A stretch of 43,780 nucleotides of DNA from Acidovorax facilis (GTDB lineage: Bacteria > Pseudomonadota > Gammaproteobacteria > Burkholderiales > Burkholderiaceae_C): contig NZ_JAMXAX010000034.1 of NCBI RefSeq assembly GCF_023913775.1, forward strand, positions 1 through 43,780, read 5' to 3'. This document shows, in pieces, positions 28,254 to 36,208 of the stretch. How positions within the stretch are numbered: position 1 is the stretch's first letter; every line of letters starts with the position of its first letter. The notes beneath the pieces were generated by a model that was not told the DNA's origin, made no database searches, and was given only the letters and a program-made list of their open reading frames with translations. Position numbers and translations under genes: made by a program.

Positions 28254-29750
28254 TTGTTCAAACATGCCCAACTTGAATCCGTCAAAGCCTGGGTCGGCGA
28301 CCCGGCCCATGGCGCCTTGCCCCTGCATGCGCGCATTCAGCGGGCCATCCGGCAACTGATCCTCGACGGCGCGCTCGATGTAGGCAGGCCATTGCCCGCG
28401 TCACGCGCCTTGGCGAAGTCCTTGGGGGTGTCCCGCGATACGGTCGAGTCGGCCTACAGCCAGTTGCACGCGGAAGGTTTCATCGAGCGGCGCGTGGGCA
28501 GCGGCAGCTTTGTGTCGGAGCGGGCACAGCGCTTGCCAGGGCGGGGGGCAGTACAGCGCACGAGGGCACCCAAGGAAACGTTGCGGCTCAGTCGGCGCGG
28601 CAGCGCCATGTTCCAGGGCGGTGGCGTGCGCGACTTCCTGACACCACGCCCATTCGCGCCCGGTGTACCGGAAACGCGCAACTTTCCACTACCGACCTGG
28701 GAGCGGCTGGAGCGGCAGGTGTTGAAGGAATACGGCACCCTGGCGCTGCTGCACAGCCCACCACAGGGAATGGCGCCGCTGCGGCGTGCCATCGCGGATT
28801 ACGTCAATCTCGAACGCGGTGCGCGCGCCACACCCGAGCGTGTGCTGGTGCTGACCAGTTCTCAGCAAGCCCTGACCCTGTGCGCCACGGTGTTGCTCGA
28901 TGCGGGTGACCAGATATTCATCGAAGACCCCGTGTACCACGGCGCGCGTAAGGCGTTCGACGCCGCCGGACTGGAGTGCGTGCCCGTGCCATTGGATGCA
29001 GACGGCCTGCGGGTGGAGCATTTGATTGAGGCAAGCAAGGCGCCAGGCGAACCGGCCAGGGCGGTGTTCCTGACGCCATCGCACCAATTCCCCACGGGGG
29101 CGACACTGTCGCTAGACCGGCGCCTGGCCGTCATTGAATGGGCCAGAGAGCACCAGGGCTGGATCATCGAAGACGACTACGACAGCGAATTCCACTACGC
29201 AGGTAAACCCACGGCCTGCGTACAGGGGCTCGATCCGCACGAGCGGACGATCTACATCGGCACCTTCACCAAATCGCTGTTTCCCGGCCTGCGCATCGGC
29301 TACATGGTGTTGCCGATGCAGTTGGTGGCGCCTATGACAGTGGCCCGCACCTTGCTGGATGGACACAGCGCGCCCATCCCGCAACTCACGCTGGCGCGCT
29401 TCATCGAAGGCGGCCACTTCGGCGCCCATGTGCGCACCATGCGCGCCGTCTACGCCGAACGGCGTGACGTGCTGGCGCGGCTGGTGCGCCAGCATCTGGC
29501 TGACTTCGTAGAACCGAGGGTGCCGGCCGGGGGCATGCAGATGCCCTGTGTGTTCATCCGCGACATCCCCGAGCGCGAGGCCGTGGACTCCGCACGCCGA
29601 GCGGGAATCGACCTGCTGGGACTGACGGCGCTGCATACGTCGAGCAAGCACAAGGCAGGCTTCCTCATGGGATTCGCCGCTCACGCCCCGCATGAGCTGG
29701 ATGTTGCCGTCAAGAAACTTGCAAATGTGCTACGTGCGCTGTGCCGCTGA
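28254..29750 (+). CDS. MocR/PdxR-type regulator (GntR domain fused to aminotransferase domain)
   Basis: This 498-residue regulator joins an N-terminal GntR winged helix (ALPLHARIQRAIRQLILDGA, LPASRALAKSLGVSRDTVESAY) to a type I aminotransferase-fold domain from about residue 125. The domain binds PLP as effector: the Schiff-base lysine is at about residue 340 in GTFTKSLFPGLRIGY, with IIEDDYDSEFHY before it. Known members such as PdxR control B6 synthesis or salvage, GabR controls GABA use. The start is a TTG at 28254 since no ATG occurs in frame nearby. It is divergent from the PLP-gene operon and is the obvious candidate to control it in response to PLP or a PLP-amine adduct. Confidence 0.92.
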   Translation: MFKHAQLESVKAWVGDPAHGALPLHARIQRAIRQLILDGALDVGRPLPASRALAKSLGVSRDTVESAYSQLHAEGFIERRVGSGSFVSERAQRLPGRGAVQRTRAPKETLRLSRRGSAMFQGGGVRDFLTPRPFAPGVPETRNFPLPTWERLERQVLKEYGTLALLHSPPQGMAPLRRAIADYVNLERGARATPERVLVLTSSQQALTLCATVLLDAGDQIFIEDPVYHGARKAFDAAGLECVPVPLDADGLRVEHLIEASKAPGEPARAVFLTPSHQFPTGATLSLDRRLAVIEWAREHQGWIIEDDYDSEFHYAGKPTACVQGLDPHERTIYIGTFTKSLFPGLRIGYMVLPMQLVAPMTVARTLLDGHSAPIPQLTLARFIEGGHFGAHVRTMRAVYAERRDVLARLVRQHLADFVEPRVPAGGMQMPCVFIRDIPEREAVDSARRAGIDLLGLTALHTSSKHKAGFLMGFAAHAPHELDVAVKKLANVLRALCR

Positions 29751-29998
29751 TCGGCATGCCAAGCGTGAAAAAAGCCAGGATGAGATCGTTGCCCATCGGG
29801 TGATCGCCTCCGGTGTCCAACGTGAATCTTCTCTGCTGCGCGAGCGCAGCGTGAGCTGCTGCAGCAGCGAGGCCGCGCTATCGGTGCGCACTACCAGCCA
29901 TGCAACTCTCCAATTGCTTCAAGAAGGCAATGGACATGACACCGGCAGCCCACTGGACGGCTAGTGAGACGCCCGAGCTGTTTTCTTAGAATTCTCTT

Positions 29999-31987
29999 TC
30001 AGATCGAAGGCGTTTGCTGTCTTCCGATCATCCATGACACGCCGCCGCCGCCCACGGTGGCTGCGAGTTGCTGCCCCAGCCGCTGCTCGATCACTGGCTT
30101 CCACGGCACCAGGCTGAAGCCCTTGCCATCGTCGAGCATGGCGTAACGCCCGCTGGCGAGCATGACGGAGCGCCGGTAGATGCCGACCACGCGCTGGCCG
30201 TCAGCCATAGGGCGGTGCTCCAGCCCGGTATCGGCGGCAATGCTCTTGGCTGCCTGTGCCAGTTCCCGGTTGCGCAGCGTCGCCAACAGGTTGCGCGCCA
30301 GAATCACGCGCTGACCACGCCGCTCCGCCAACCCCAGTTCGCTCAGGAAGTCAGCTCGTTTCTGTAGTGCCTCCTCGGCCTCGCTGCCAAAGCCCAGGTC
30401 GCCCAGCCCCTTGCCGCCATCGATCAACTGCTGATCCAGCCAGGTCGCGCCGATCGCGCGCGCCTGTCGTTCGATAGGCAGGTGCGATTTCAGCTCCACA
30501 GCCACGCCGCCCAGGCGCTGCGCGTCATAGCGGCGACCTTTCTCTGGCAAGTCGCCCGGCACCTTCCATAACCCCTCGGCCACCCGCTCCACGATGCCGG
30601 CCCGGCGCAGGGCTTCCAGCCGTCGAACGTGAGCGGCCACGACTTCCTGCGGATCGCGGCCGGCCTGCGTTTGGCGTTGAGCTATCGCCAAGTGATGGTC
30701 GGTGCGGTACAGGCCATCGCTGGTCAGCGCGGCGATGTTCCGATCCGCCGCCCGCACTTCGGCGGAACCGCGCACCTCCACAACCGATCCGGTGGGATAG
30801 TTCGCCGGTTCGTCGCGGGCATTGAGCGCGACATAGTGGGCCTTTCCGTCCACACCGTCGATGACTAGATAGGCCCGGTCGCGCAACTCGTCGGCCAGCC
30901 CCTTGGCGGCCACGCGGCCGACGATGGTGCGCCCATCGTCGCCCGGCTCGAAGACGGCCAGCTCGCGCGGCCGGCCGCTCATGACCCTTTGCATGGTGCG
31001 GATGATGTCGCCGCGCTCGCCCAGGGCACGCAAGGTCTTTTCGGCATCGGCATGGACGGCCCAGGTGCCGGGCTGCATCTCGTCGGCCAGGCCCAGGCGC
31101 TGCAAGCGTTGCAGGCGGCCGATCAGAAGCAGGCGCTGGCGTTGCAGTCGGGGGTCGTTAATGCGTTCGATCTGCACCCGGCCATCGTCGCCACTCTCGC
31201 GTTTCAGCGTGCGATCCAGGCTCGTCCACCGCTCCTGCTCCACCTCGCGCTGCAGGCTCTGCTGGATCTCCAGCTCGGTGCGCGGGCCGAGCCACTCCGT
31301 CGCCAGCTTGGCGGCGCGATGGCGGAAGCCATCGGCGATGTAGTCGCCCGCGATGATGAGGTCTTTACCGGTGTCGTCGCGCCCACGCACGATCAGGTGG
31401 GTGTGCGGGTTGTCGGTGTTCCAGTGATCGACCGCCACCCATTCCAGCCGCGTGCCTAGGTCGGCCTCCATGCGGCCCACCAGGTGGCGCGTGTACATCC
31501 GAAGATCGTCCAATTCAGCGCCATCCTCGGGCGAGACGATGAAGCGAAAGTGATGCCGGTCATCCTGGCTGCGTTCCTTGAACGCATCCAGATCGGCTTC
31601 GTCGGTCTGCGGCCCATAGGCCCGGCCCGGTTCGCCATCGCGGCCCGCACCATCACGCTCGATGTAGCGCAGGTGCTTGGCGAGCGATTGCGGGCTGGCC
31701 CGCTGCTGATTGACCAGCAGCGTCTTGATGGTCACGCGCCGCGACATGGGCATCAGCTTCGCGCCCGCGAAGCGCGCCGCCGTGTGGCCGCGTCCCAGGC
31801 GCGAGCCGGGCCGCTGGCCGGTTCCAGTGCCCTTGCCAGCTCCGCCAGGGCGGCGCACCGAGGACTTGCCGCCGCTGGTCTTTCCGACCTGCTTGAGCAC
31901 CTTGGACACGAAGCCTTGACCGCGGTTCTTCGGGGCCTTTGGAGGGTTTGGACGGATGCGGAAATCGTCATCGCGGCGGTTGCTCAT
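29999..31987 (-). CDS. VirD2-like relaxase with DUF3363 domain
   Basis: This 662-residue protein nicks oriT and stays covalently bound to the transferred strand. The N terminus is basic and disordered (residues 1-90). The relaxase core has YIERDG near residue 108, HHFRFIVSPEDGAEL, and the metal-binding DHWNTDNPHTHLIVRGRD (histidines at about 188, 195 and 197). The C-terminal two thirds is DUF3363. This is the relaxase architecture of Tn4371-family ICEs. The start at 31987 overlaps an upstream unknown gene as ATGA. It is the last gene of the minus-strand replication and mobilisation operon, and the cargo is inserted beyond its 3' end, between it and traG. Confidence 0.93.
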   Translation of the reverse strand: MSNRRDDDFRIRPNPPKAPKNRGQGFVSKVLKQVGKTSGGKSSVRRPGGAGKGTGTGQRPGSRLGRGHTAARFAGAKLMPMSRRVTIKTLLVNQQRASPQSLAKHLRYIERDGAGRDGEPGRAYGPQTDEADLDAFKERSQDDRHHFRFIVSPEDGAELDDLRMYTRHLVGRMEADLGTRLEWVAVDHWNTDNPHTHLIVRGRDDTGKDLIIAGDYIADGFRHRAAKLATEWLGPRTELEIQQSLQREVEQERWTSLDRTLKRESGDDGRVQIERINDPRLQRQRLLLIGRLQRLQRLGLADEMQPGTWAVHADAEKTLRALGERGDIIRTMQRVMSGRPRELAVFEPGDDGRTIVGRVAAKGLADELRDRAYLVIDGVDGKAHYVALNARDEPANYPTGSVVEVRGSAEVRAADRNIAALTSDGLYRTDHHLAIAQRQTQAGRDPQEVVAAHVRRLEALRRAGIVERVAEGLWKVPGDLPEKGRRYDAQRLGGVAVELKSHLPIERQARAIGATWLDQQLIDGGKGLGDLGFGSEAEEALQKRADFLSELGLAERRGQRVILARNLLATLRNRELAQAAKSIAADTGLEHRPMADGQRVVGIYRRSVMLASGRYAMLDDGKGFSLVPWKPVIEQRLGQQLAATVGGGGVSWMIGRQQTPSI

Positions 31988-32604
31988 GGCTGTCTCCCTG
32001 GAAAGTCGTGGCGTGTCCGGTCGTGCGAAGCACGCGGACATGCCCGTATCGGCGCGGGCCTCACGCCCCAAGCGGCACGGCGGCGAAGCCGCACCGTGCC
32101 GCGCCACCCCCACGTGCAGACTAGCTTTGCGGGCGGCTGGGTGCCGCACCCTTTTGTCTTGCCTTCCGCATTTGCCTCCCGCATTCGCTCCCGGCCATCG
32201 CGGCCCGGTGGCGCTGCTGCACTGGCAGCCAACGCCCCGGCGAACACCGCGACGGCCACAGGCCGGCCGTGTTCGAGGCAAGTCATCTGCACGTGGGACG
32301 GCTGCATGGAATGCAGGGCCGCATGCTGCGCGGTGGGCCGTGCAAAAGCACAGGCACGCCATGCGCGGCGACACGGCCCGTGCAGCCGGAAAGCCCCGCC
32401 CAAGCGCACGGACAGACTGCACGGCGAGTCGGCAGCCAGCGATACAGTGACTGGTGCGCCGGATGACCGCGCTGAATGCAGCCCGAGGTGCAGCGCGAAG
32501 TGCCATGCGAATGCATTGGCACTGCACGCGCGGCGACATGGCGATGACACGCCCGATAGCACGATGGAATGCACATTGGCGTGCAGCAAACCGGCGACCC
32601 TCAT
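31984..32604 (-). CDS. Unknown 206-residue protein bridging traF and the relaxase gene
   Basis: The frame starts at an ATG that overlaps the traF stop (ATGA at 32601-32604) and ends at a TGA that overlaps the relaxase ATG (31984-31987). This double coupling matches the style of the rest of the operon and is the main evidence that it is coding. The protein is rich in alanine, arginine, histidine and cysteine, with no hydrophobic membrane segment and no family that I recognise. The C-terminal part (KGCGTQPPAKLVCTWGWRG, then RACPRASHDRTRHDFPGRQP) looks the most ordered. Codon use is less GC3-biased than in neighbours. The alternative is that the interval is a non-coding oriT region; both may be true. 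Confidence 0.5.
   Translation of the reverse strand: MRVAGLLHANVHSIVLSGVSSPCRRACSANAFAWHFALHLGLHSARSSGAPVTVSLAADSPCSLSVRLGGAFRLHGPCRRAWRACAFARPTAQHAALHSMQPSHVQMTCLEHGRPVAVAVFAGALAASAAAPPGRDGRERMREANAEGKTKGCGTQPPAKLVCTWGWRGTVRLRRRAAWGVRPAPIRACPRASHDRTRHDFPGRQP
32014..32100. other. Pair of strong hairpins upstream of the relaxase gene (candidate oriT part)
   Basis: Hairpin one pairs TGTCCG (32014-32019) with CGGACA (32035-32040) and CGTGC with GCACG around a GAA loop, leaving a two-base bulge. Hairpin two pairs GGCACGG (32074-32080) with CCGTGCC (32094-32100) and CGGC with GCCG around a GAA loop, again with a two-base bulge but on the other arm. They lie 27-113 bp upstream of the relaxase start. 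A further imperfect palindrome lies at 32500-32522. Paired inverted repeats next to a relaxase gene are typical of transfer origins; the nick site is not identifiable. Confidence 0.4.
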
Positions 32605-33200
32605 GGACGGGCCTCCAGCCAGACCGGGTGCGCCACGCCGATCACGGCGGATGCGCTGACCGGCCCAAAATACCGGCTGTCGAAAGACACCGGGTTGGTC
32701 GCGCTCAGAAGGAATAATTCGCCAGGCCGAAGCTGGCGGCATTGCGGCCAGGATGGCAGCAGACGGCCCAGCCGGTCGGCAGACCGCACGGCGGCCACCG
32801 GCACGCCGTCGATCCACACCAGCGCATCGAACACACACACGTGCTGCGGCGTGACCGCGCCCACACGTTTGAGCAGCGGCACACGCGCTGGAAGGTAGCC
32901 GCGCTGCGCAGCCAGCGCGGCAGCGTCGACGGGCAAGCGGGTCAGCACGATGCTGCCCACGCGCAACGAAGGTGGTAGCGGACGTGGCAGCGAGTCGGCA
33001 CCGTGGCCCGTCGGATCGACGCGGTACCAGCCGACCGCTACGCTGTCGGACGGGTTGTAGACCAAGCGCGGCAGCGGCTGCACGAACGCCGCCCAGGCCA
33101 ACGCAGCTAAGCCGCAGGCGGACAGTGCAGCCAGCACGAGGCGAGCATGCCAACGCAAATGCGCAGGCGAGCGAGAAATGGATGTTGCTGCGGCGGTCAT
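32601..33200 (-). CDS. traF: TraF-type S26 signal peptidase
   Basis: TraF of RP4 is a membrane serine peptidase that processes and circularises the TrbC pilin. This 199-residue homologue has a membrane anchor at about residues 20-40 (LVLAALSACGLAALAWAAF), then the S26 nucleophile region YNPSDSVAVGWYRVDP (serine at about 53) and the general-base lysine in PLLKRVGAV. The C-terminal LLSATNPVSFDSRYFGPVSAS is the conserved box E. Its substrate is probably the TrbC prepilin at 13.3-13.7 kb. The start overlaps the DUF2840 stop, and its stop overlaps the next unknown gene. Confidence 0.92.
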   Translation of the reverse strand: MTAAATSISRSPAHLRWHARLVLAALSACGLAALAWAAFVQPLPRLVYNPSDSVAVGWYRVDPTGHGADSLPRPLPPSLRVGSIVLTRLPVDAAALAAQRGYLPARVPLLKRVGAVTPQHVCVFDALVWIDGVPVAAVRSADRLGRLLPSWPQCRQLRPGELFLLSATNPVSFDSRYFGPVSASAVIGVAHPVWLEARP

Positions 33201-33754
33201 GGCGACACCCTTCCGGCCAGCCAGGCGGCATGCCGCTCGGCGGTGTATTCGGGCAGCGGCAAGCGCGCCGCGAGCCGGTTGCCCAGCGTGCGCCAGTACG
33301 CCGGCGAGACGCCGACAGGCGCGATGCCCAGCGCCTCGATGGCGTCGATATGCTCCAGCACAGCACGGACCTGGTTGTCGCCCTCGGCGTGCAGCAGCAG
33401 GCGCGCGCCCGGTTGCACGCCAGCGATGCGCTGCGCGTCATCCAAAGGCGTGCAAGCCTGCATCACCATGAGCTGCCAGCGGATCGTGCCGTAGTCGTTG
33501 GACTGCCAGCGGATGCGACAGAACACCGCGTTCGGCACGAACACGGCCACGCTGCGCCAGCGGTCGAGCCGCAGCGTGCGCGCAGGTTCCCCAAAGCGCA
33601 GGTAGAGCTTGATTCGGTGCTCCACGTAGGCCAACGCAACGCGCGTCAGCGGAGTGGAGGAAGGCCGGCCCGCGAACACAGCGAGCGACGGCGACGGTGC
33701 CGCCGTGGTCGCGATGGCAACAGGTGCGGTGGCAGGCAAAGCGGACATGTTCAT
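33197..33754 (-). CDS. DUF2840 family protein
   Basis: This 185-residue protein has a low-complexity N terminus of about 30 residues and then the DUF2840 body: LTRVALAYVEHRIKLYLRFG, FCRIRWQSNDYGTIRWQLMV, and LPEYTAERHAAWLAGRVSP at the end. The family is found almost only in Tn4371-type ICEs, next to traF, and has no established function. Both ends overlap neighbours by ATGA (RHH-like gene upstream, traF downstream), so it is expressed with the mobilisation genes. No membrane segment or catalytic motif is evident. Confidence 0.9.
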   Translation of the reverse strand: MNMSALPATAPVAIATTAAPSPSLAVFAGRPSSTPLTRVALAYVEHRIKLYLRFGEPARTLRLDRWRSVAVFVPNAVFCRIRWQSNDYGTIRWQLMVMQACTPLDDAQRIAGVQPGARLLLHAEGDNQVRAVLEHIDAIEALGIAPVGVSPAYWRTLGNRLAARLPLPEYTAERHAAWLAGRVSP

Positions 33755-34035
33755 GGTGTGTTCTCCCTGCGGTGTTCAGGAAACTCCCGCTCCAGCAGCG
33801 CGCGCAGCACGTCCGCCACCGTCACGCCTTGCGTGAAGGCCGATACCTTGATGCGCGAGCGCATGGCGGGCGTGATATCGAGCGTGAGGCGAGCCGTGTA
33901 GGTGTCGCCCTTGTTGAGTGCATCGCCGTCGCCTTGGCGAATCCACGCCTCGGCGTGCGGATTCGCTGGCGGGCGCGCTCCGATACCGACGCGCTTGGCC
34001 GGGCGTTTGCTGTTGGGTGGTGGATTGGCTGTCAT
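33751..34035 (-). CDS. Small ParA-associated ribbon-helix-helix-like protein
   Basis: This 94-residue protein has a basic N terminus (PPPNSKRPAKRVGIG), then YTARLTLDITPAMRSRIKVSAFTQG and TVADVLRALLEREFPE. The strand followed by two helices resembles a ribbon-helix-helix domain. Its start overlaps the parA stop as ATGA. Small RHH proteins next to ParA often act as centromere-binding partners or regulators, but a large ParB is also encoded at 41-43 kb, so the role is uncertain. Confidence 0.8.
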   Translation of the reverse strand: MTANPPPNSKRPAKRVGIGARPPANPHAEAWIRQGDGDALNKGDTYTARLTLDITPAMRSRIKVSAFTQGVTVADVLRALLEREFPEHRRENTP

Positions 34036-34670
34036 GTCGGCCACCGCAGCAGTTCGTCCACCAGCGTGGTGATTTCGCGTGCGGCGGCGCTGTCGGGCGC
34101 CGTCTCGCGTGCAAGCCGGCCAGCGGCCACGCTGTCGGCGAAGACGATGCGTTGATGCACTTCCGAACGCAGCGCAGGCAGCGGCTGGTCGGCGAGCGCC
34201 TGGCGTGCTTCGCGTCCGATCACGGTGGTGCTGACACGCCGGTTGATGACAAAGGCTGCACGGAGCTGCGGCCGGAACACCTGCGCTTCCCGGATCAGCG
34301 CCACCATTTCCGCCGAAGCCCACAGGTCGTAGGGGCTGGGCTGCACGGGAATCAGCACACGCTCGGCCGCTAGCAGCGCGGAGCGCGCCAAGGCCGCGAT
34401 CCTGGGTGGTCCATCAATGACGACGTGATCGGCCCGTCTGGCGAGTTCTGGCGCTTCCTGATGCAGGGCTTCGCGTGCCAGGCCCACGGCGCTGAACAGC
34501 CTTGGCAAGCCTTGCTGACTTCGGCGCTGCGTCCAGTCCAGGGCAGAGCCTTGCGGATCGGAATCCAGCAGGATGACCGATTGCCCGCGCATCGCCAGCT
34601 CTCCGGCGATGTGCGTGGCGAGCGTGGTCTTGCCCACGCCGCCTTTCTGGTTGAGCAAGGCGACGATCAT
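34032..34670 (-). CDS. parA: ParA-family partition ATPase
   Basis: This 212-residue ATPase begins directly with the deviant Walker A motif (MIVALLNQKGGVGKTTLATH), followed by LLDSDPQGSALDW and VVIDGPPRIAALARSALLAA. Its short length and lack of an N-terminal DNA-binding domain place it with the small ParA/Soj-like plasmid proteins. It should help keep the ICE in dividing cells during its replicating circular stage, with ParB or the adjacent RHH-like protein. I chose the ATG at 34670; the upstream extension in the same frame precedes the P-loop with unrelated residues. The AT-rich and iteron region lies just upstream. Confidence 0.93.
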   Translation of the reverse strand: MIVALLNQKGGVGKTTLATHIAGELAMRGQSVILLDSDPQGSALDWTQRRSQQGLPRLFSAVGLAREALHQEAPELARRADHVVIDGPPRIAALARSALLAAERVLIPVQPSPYDLWASAEMVALIREAQVFRPQLRAAFVINRRVSTTVIGREARQALADQPLPALRSEVHQRIVFADSVAAGRLARETAPDSAAAREITTLVDELLRWPT

Positions 34671-34791
34671 GACGCGGCCCTCCAAGCGGGAAAGCTGGCT
34701 TGCGCGCGCCTTGCAAAACGAGGTTGTTTCGGGTTTCTGGCTTGCTGCGCTTGTTGCCTTTTGGCGCTTGTCCACCGAAACGGCGCGCTGC

Positions 34792-34830
34792 TACTAAAAG
34801 TTAGAGTATTTAAGTTAGGTAAGTTAAGGG
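34792..34830. other. AT-rich stretch beside iterons (candidate DNA unwinding element)
   Basis: About 39 bp of A/T-rich DNA with repeated AGTTA motifs stand out in a GC-rich element. They lie between the parA start and three iterons. This placement fits the melting region of a plasmid origin, or the promoter of parA, or both. Confidence 0.4.
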
Positions 34831-34870
34831 AGGCCGAAACCCGCGCCAGCATTGGCTTTGCGGCCGATTT

Positions 34871-34935
34871 TGTTGCCTGATAGCACGAGGATCTGTTGCC
34901 TGATAGCACGATACCTGTGTTGCCTGATAGCACGA
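34871..34935. repeat. Three 18-bp iterons, candidate replication origin
   Basis: TGTTGCCTGATAGCACGA occurs three times without a mismatch, at 34871-34888, 34894-34911 and 34918-34935, spaced 23 and 24 bp apart. The copies lie just past the end of repA and before parA. A DnaA-box-like CCATCCACA follows at 34939-34947 and TTATCCCCG at 34960-34968. Equal spacing of about two helical turns suggests binding by RepA on one face. This is an iteron-type origin or a RepA control region. Confidence 0.75.
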
Positions 34936-34959
34936 GCCCATCCACAGGCTTTGCCGCAG

Positions 34960-35817
34960 TTATCCCCGTGCCGTGGGCGGCACGGGCCGGAACGTCAGCA
35001 ACGGGGAAGAAAGACCCGAGACATGCTCGACGCCCAACTGGTAGCCGGGCAAGGCTTGCCGCGTCACGAGCGCCCGCAGGTCGGCGGCGAAATCGTAGTA
35101 CCGCGCGACGCTGCCCGATTTGCGGTACAGGTGCTGGAAGTCGAACTGCCAGCCACCCGGCTGTCGCCCGCCGTGCTTCCTCACCAGCCGGTACAGCCAG
35201 CGCTCGATGCCACCCGTCAGCCGGAAATACGCCGGGTCGATGGTCAGCACCAGTGCCGCATCCAGCACGCCCGCATAGAACCAGTCCGGCAGGATCAGCT
35301 CGATGCCCAGCGGCGTACCGCTGCTGTCGGCCAGCTCCTTCCACTCGTTGATCCAGGAGAAGCGGTGCAGTCGCCTGCCCGTGGTCTCCCGGATGGACGT
35401 GGCCACCGTGGTCGATTGCAGGCGATCCAGGGCCGCTTTGAGGCGCTGGTAGTCGCGCAGCGAGGTGCCACGCCCGATGAAGCGCAGGATCTCGTAGGGC
35501 GTGGCCTGCATCAGCCGCGACGGGCGCAAGCCCGCATCGCGCGCCTCCACGATCTGGCTGGCGGCCCAGATCAGCACGTCCGCATCCCAGATCGTGGCGA
35601 TGCCATGCTCGGCCGTCCCTTCCACGCGGATCGTGATGCCGCTGGCGCGGAAGTCGATCGGCGCCGTGCGCCGCGACTTCGCCAGCGAGAAGAACGGAAA
35701 GGCCATCAGGTCCTGGCTGTCGCGCGGCGCCATGTCGCCCGGCAGGGCGCGGAACAGGTCGAGCTGTTCGCGCTCCTGCGACGGTCGCTGCCGTGATGGC
35801 AGCGATGGGCTGGACAT
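34960..35817 (-). CDS. repA: Replication initiator protein RepA
   Basis: This 285-residue protein matches the plasmid-type RepA found in Tn4371-family ICEs. Typical stretches include AFPFFSLAKSRRTAPIDFR, ATIWDADVLIWAASQIVEAR, and FIGRGTSLRDYQRLKAALDRLQSTTV. SWINEWKELADSSGTPLGIEL and YFRLTGGIERWLYRLVRKHGG follow. The winged-helix initiator fold is likely. The ATG at 35817 is preferred; a GTG twelve bases upstream is possible. It sits directly beside three iterons, which are its likely binding sites, and precedes parA. It suggests that the excised ICE can replicate. Confidence 0.92.
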   Translation of the reverse strand: MSSPSLPSRQRPSQEREQLDLFRALPGDMAPRDSQDLMAFPFFSLAKSRRTAPIDFRASGITIRVEGTAEHGIATIWDADVLIWAASQIVEARDAGLRPSRLMQATPYEILRFIGRGTSLRDYQRLKAALDRLQSTTVATSIRETTGRRLHRFSWINEWKELADSSGTPLGIELILPDWFYAGVLDAALVLTIDPAYFRLTGGIERWLYRLVRKHGGRQPGGWQFDFQHLYRKSGSVARYYDFAADLRALVTRQALPGYQLGVEHVSGLSSPLLTFRPVPPTARG

Positions 35818-35843
35818 GGCGAAGGCCACCCGCGTGCCAGCGA

Positions 35844-36125
35844 TTAGCGCGCACGGCTGTCCGCCGCATGCTGCTCGGCGTACTCAGGATCAGAAGTCGT
35901 CTCGTAGCTGCGCTCCGCGGCCCAGGTATCGAGGTCGGCCACGGCGTACATGACGCGCCGCCCGAACTTGCGAAACTTCGGACCGCCTCCGATCACGCGC
36001 TGTTTCTCCAGCGTGCGCGGCGATAGGCGCAGGTAGTCGGCAGCTTCGTCGTTGGTCAAATAGCGTTGGGGCTGCGCGGGAGTAGTCGCGAGAGCGGCAG
36101 CAGGTCGCAAGGGAGTAGGACGCAT
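35844..36125 (-). CDS. AlpA/MerR-like helix-turn-helix protein
   Basis: This 93-residue protein has an excisionase-type winged helix: RYLTNDEAADYLRLSPRTLEKQR, then GGPKFRKFGRRVMYAVADLDTWAAER. Proteins of this kind act as excision factors or as activators of integrase genes in ICEs and prophages. The ATG at 36125 has a strong ribosome site (GGAGG, 8-base spacing), so it is preferred to an ATG 15 bases upstream. The gene is 26 bp before repA on the same strand. The acidic C terminus after the domain is short. Confidence 0.88.
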   Translation of the reverse strand: MRPTPLRPAAALATTPAQPQRYLTNDEAADYLRLSPRTLEKQRVIGGGPKFRKFGRRVMYAVADLDTWAAERSYETTSDPEYAEQHAADSRAR

Positions 36126-36208
36126 GGTGAAAACCTCCATCGGTTAAAAGGTTCCGGCCACAAAGCGCAACCGGATGGAGGTAGTCTCAGAAAACGCGGC
36201 TGTTCTGC

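Noticed and set aside
32283..32576. Cysteine-rich 97-residue frame on the minus strand
   Set aside because: It overlaps the better supported doubly coupled frame 31984-32604, lacks a ribosome site and has only low-complexity composition.
34871..34935. CRISPR array
   Set aside because: Only three repeats, spacers of five to six bases, no cas genes, and location beside repA; these are iterons.
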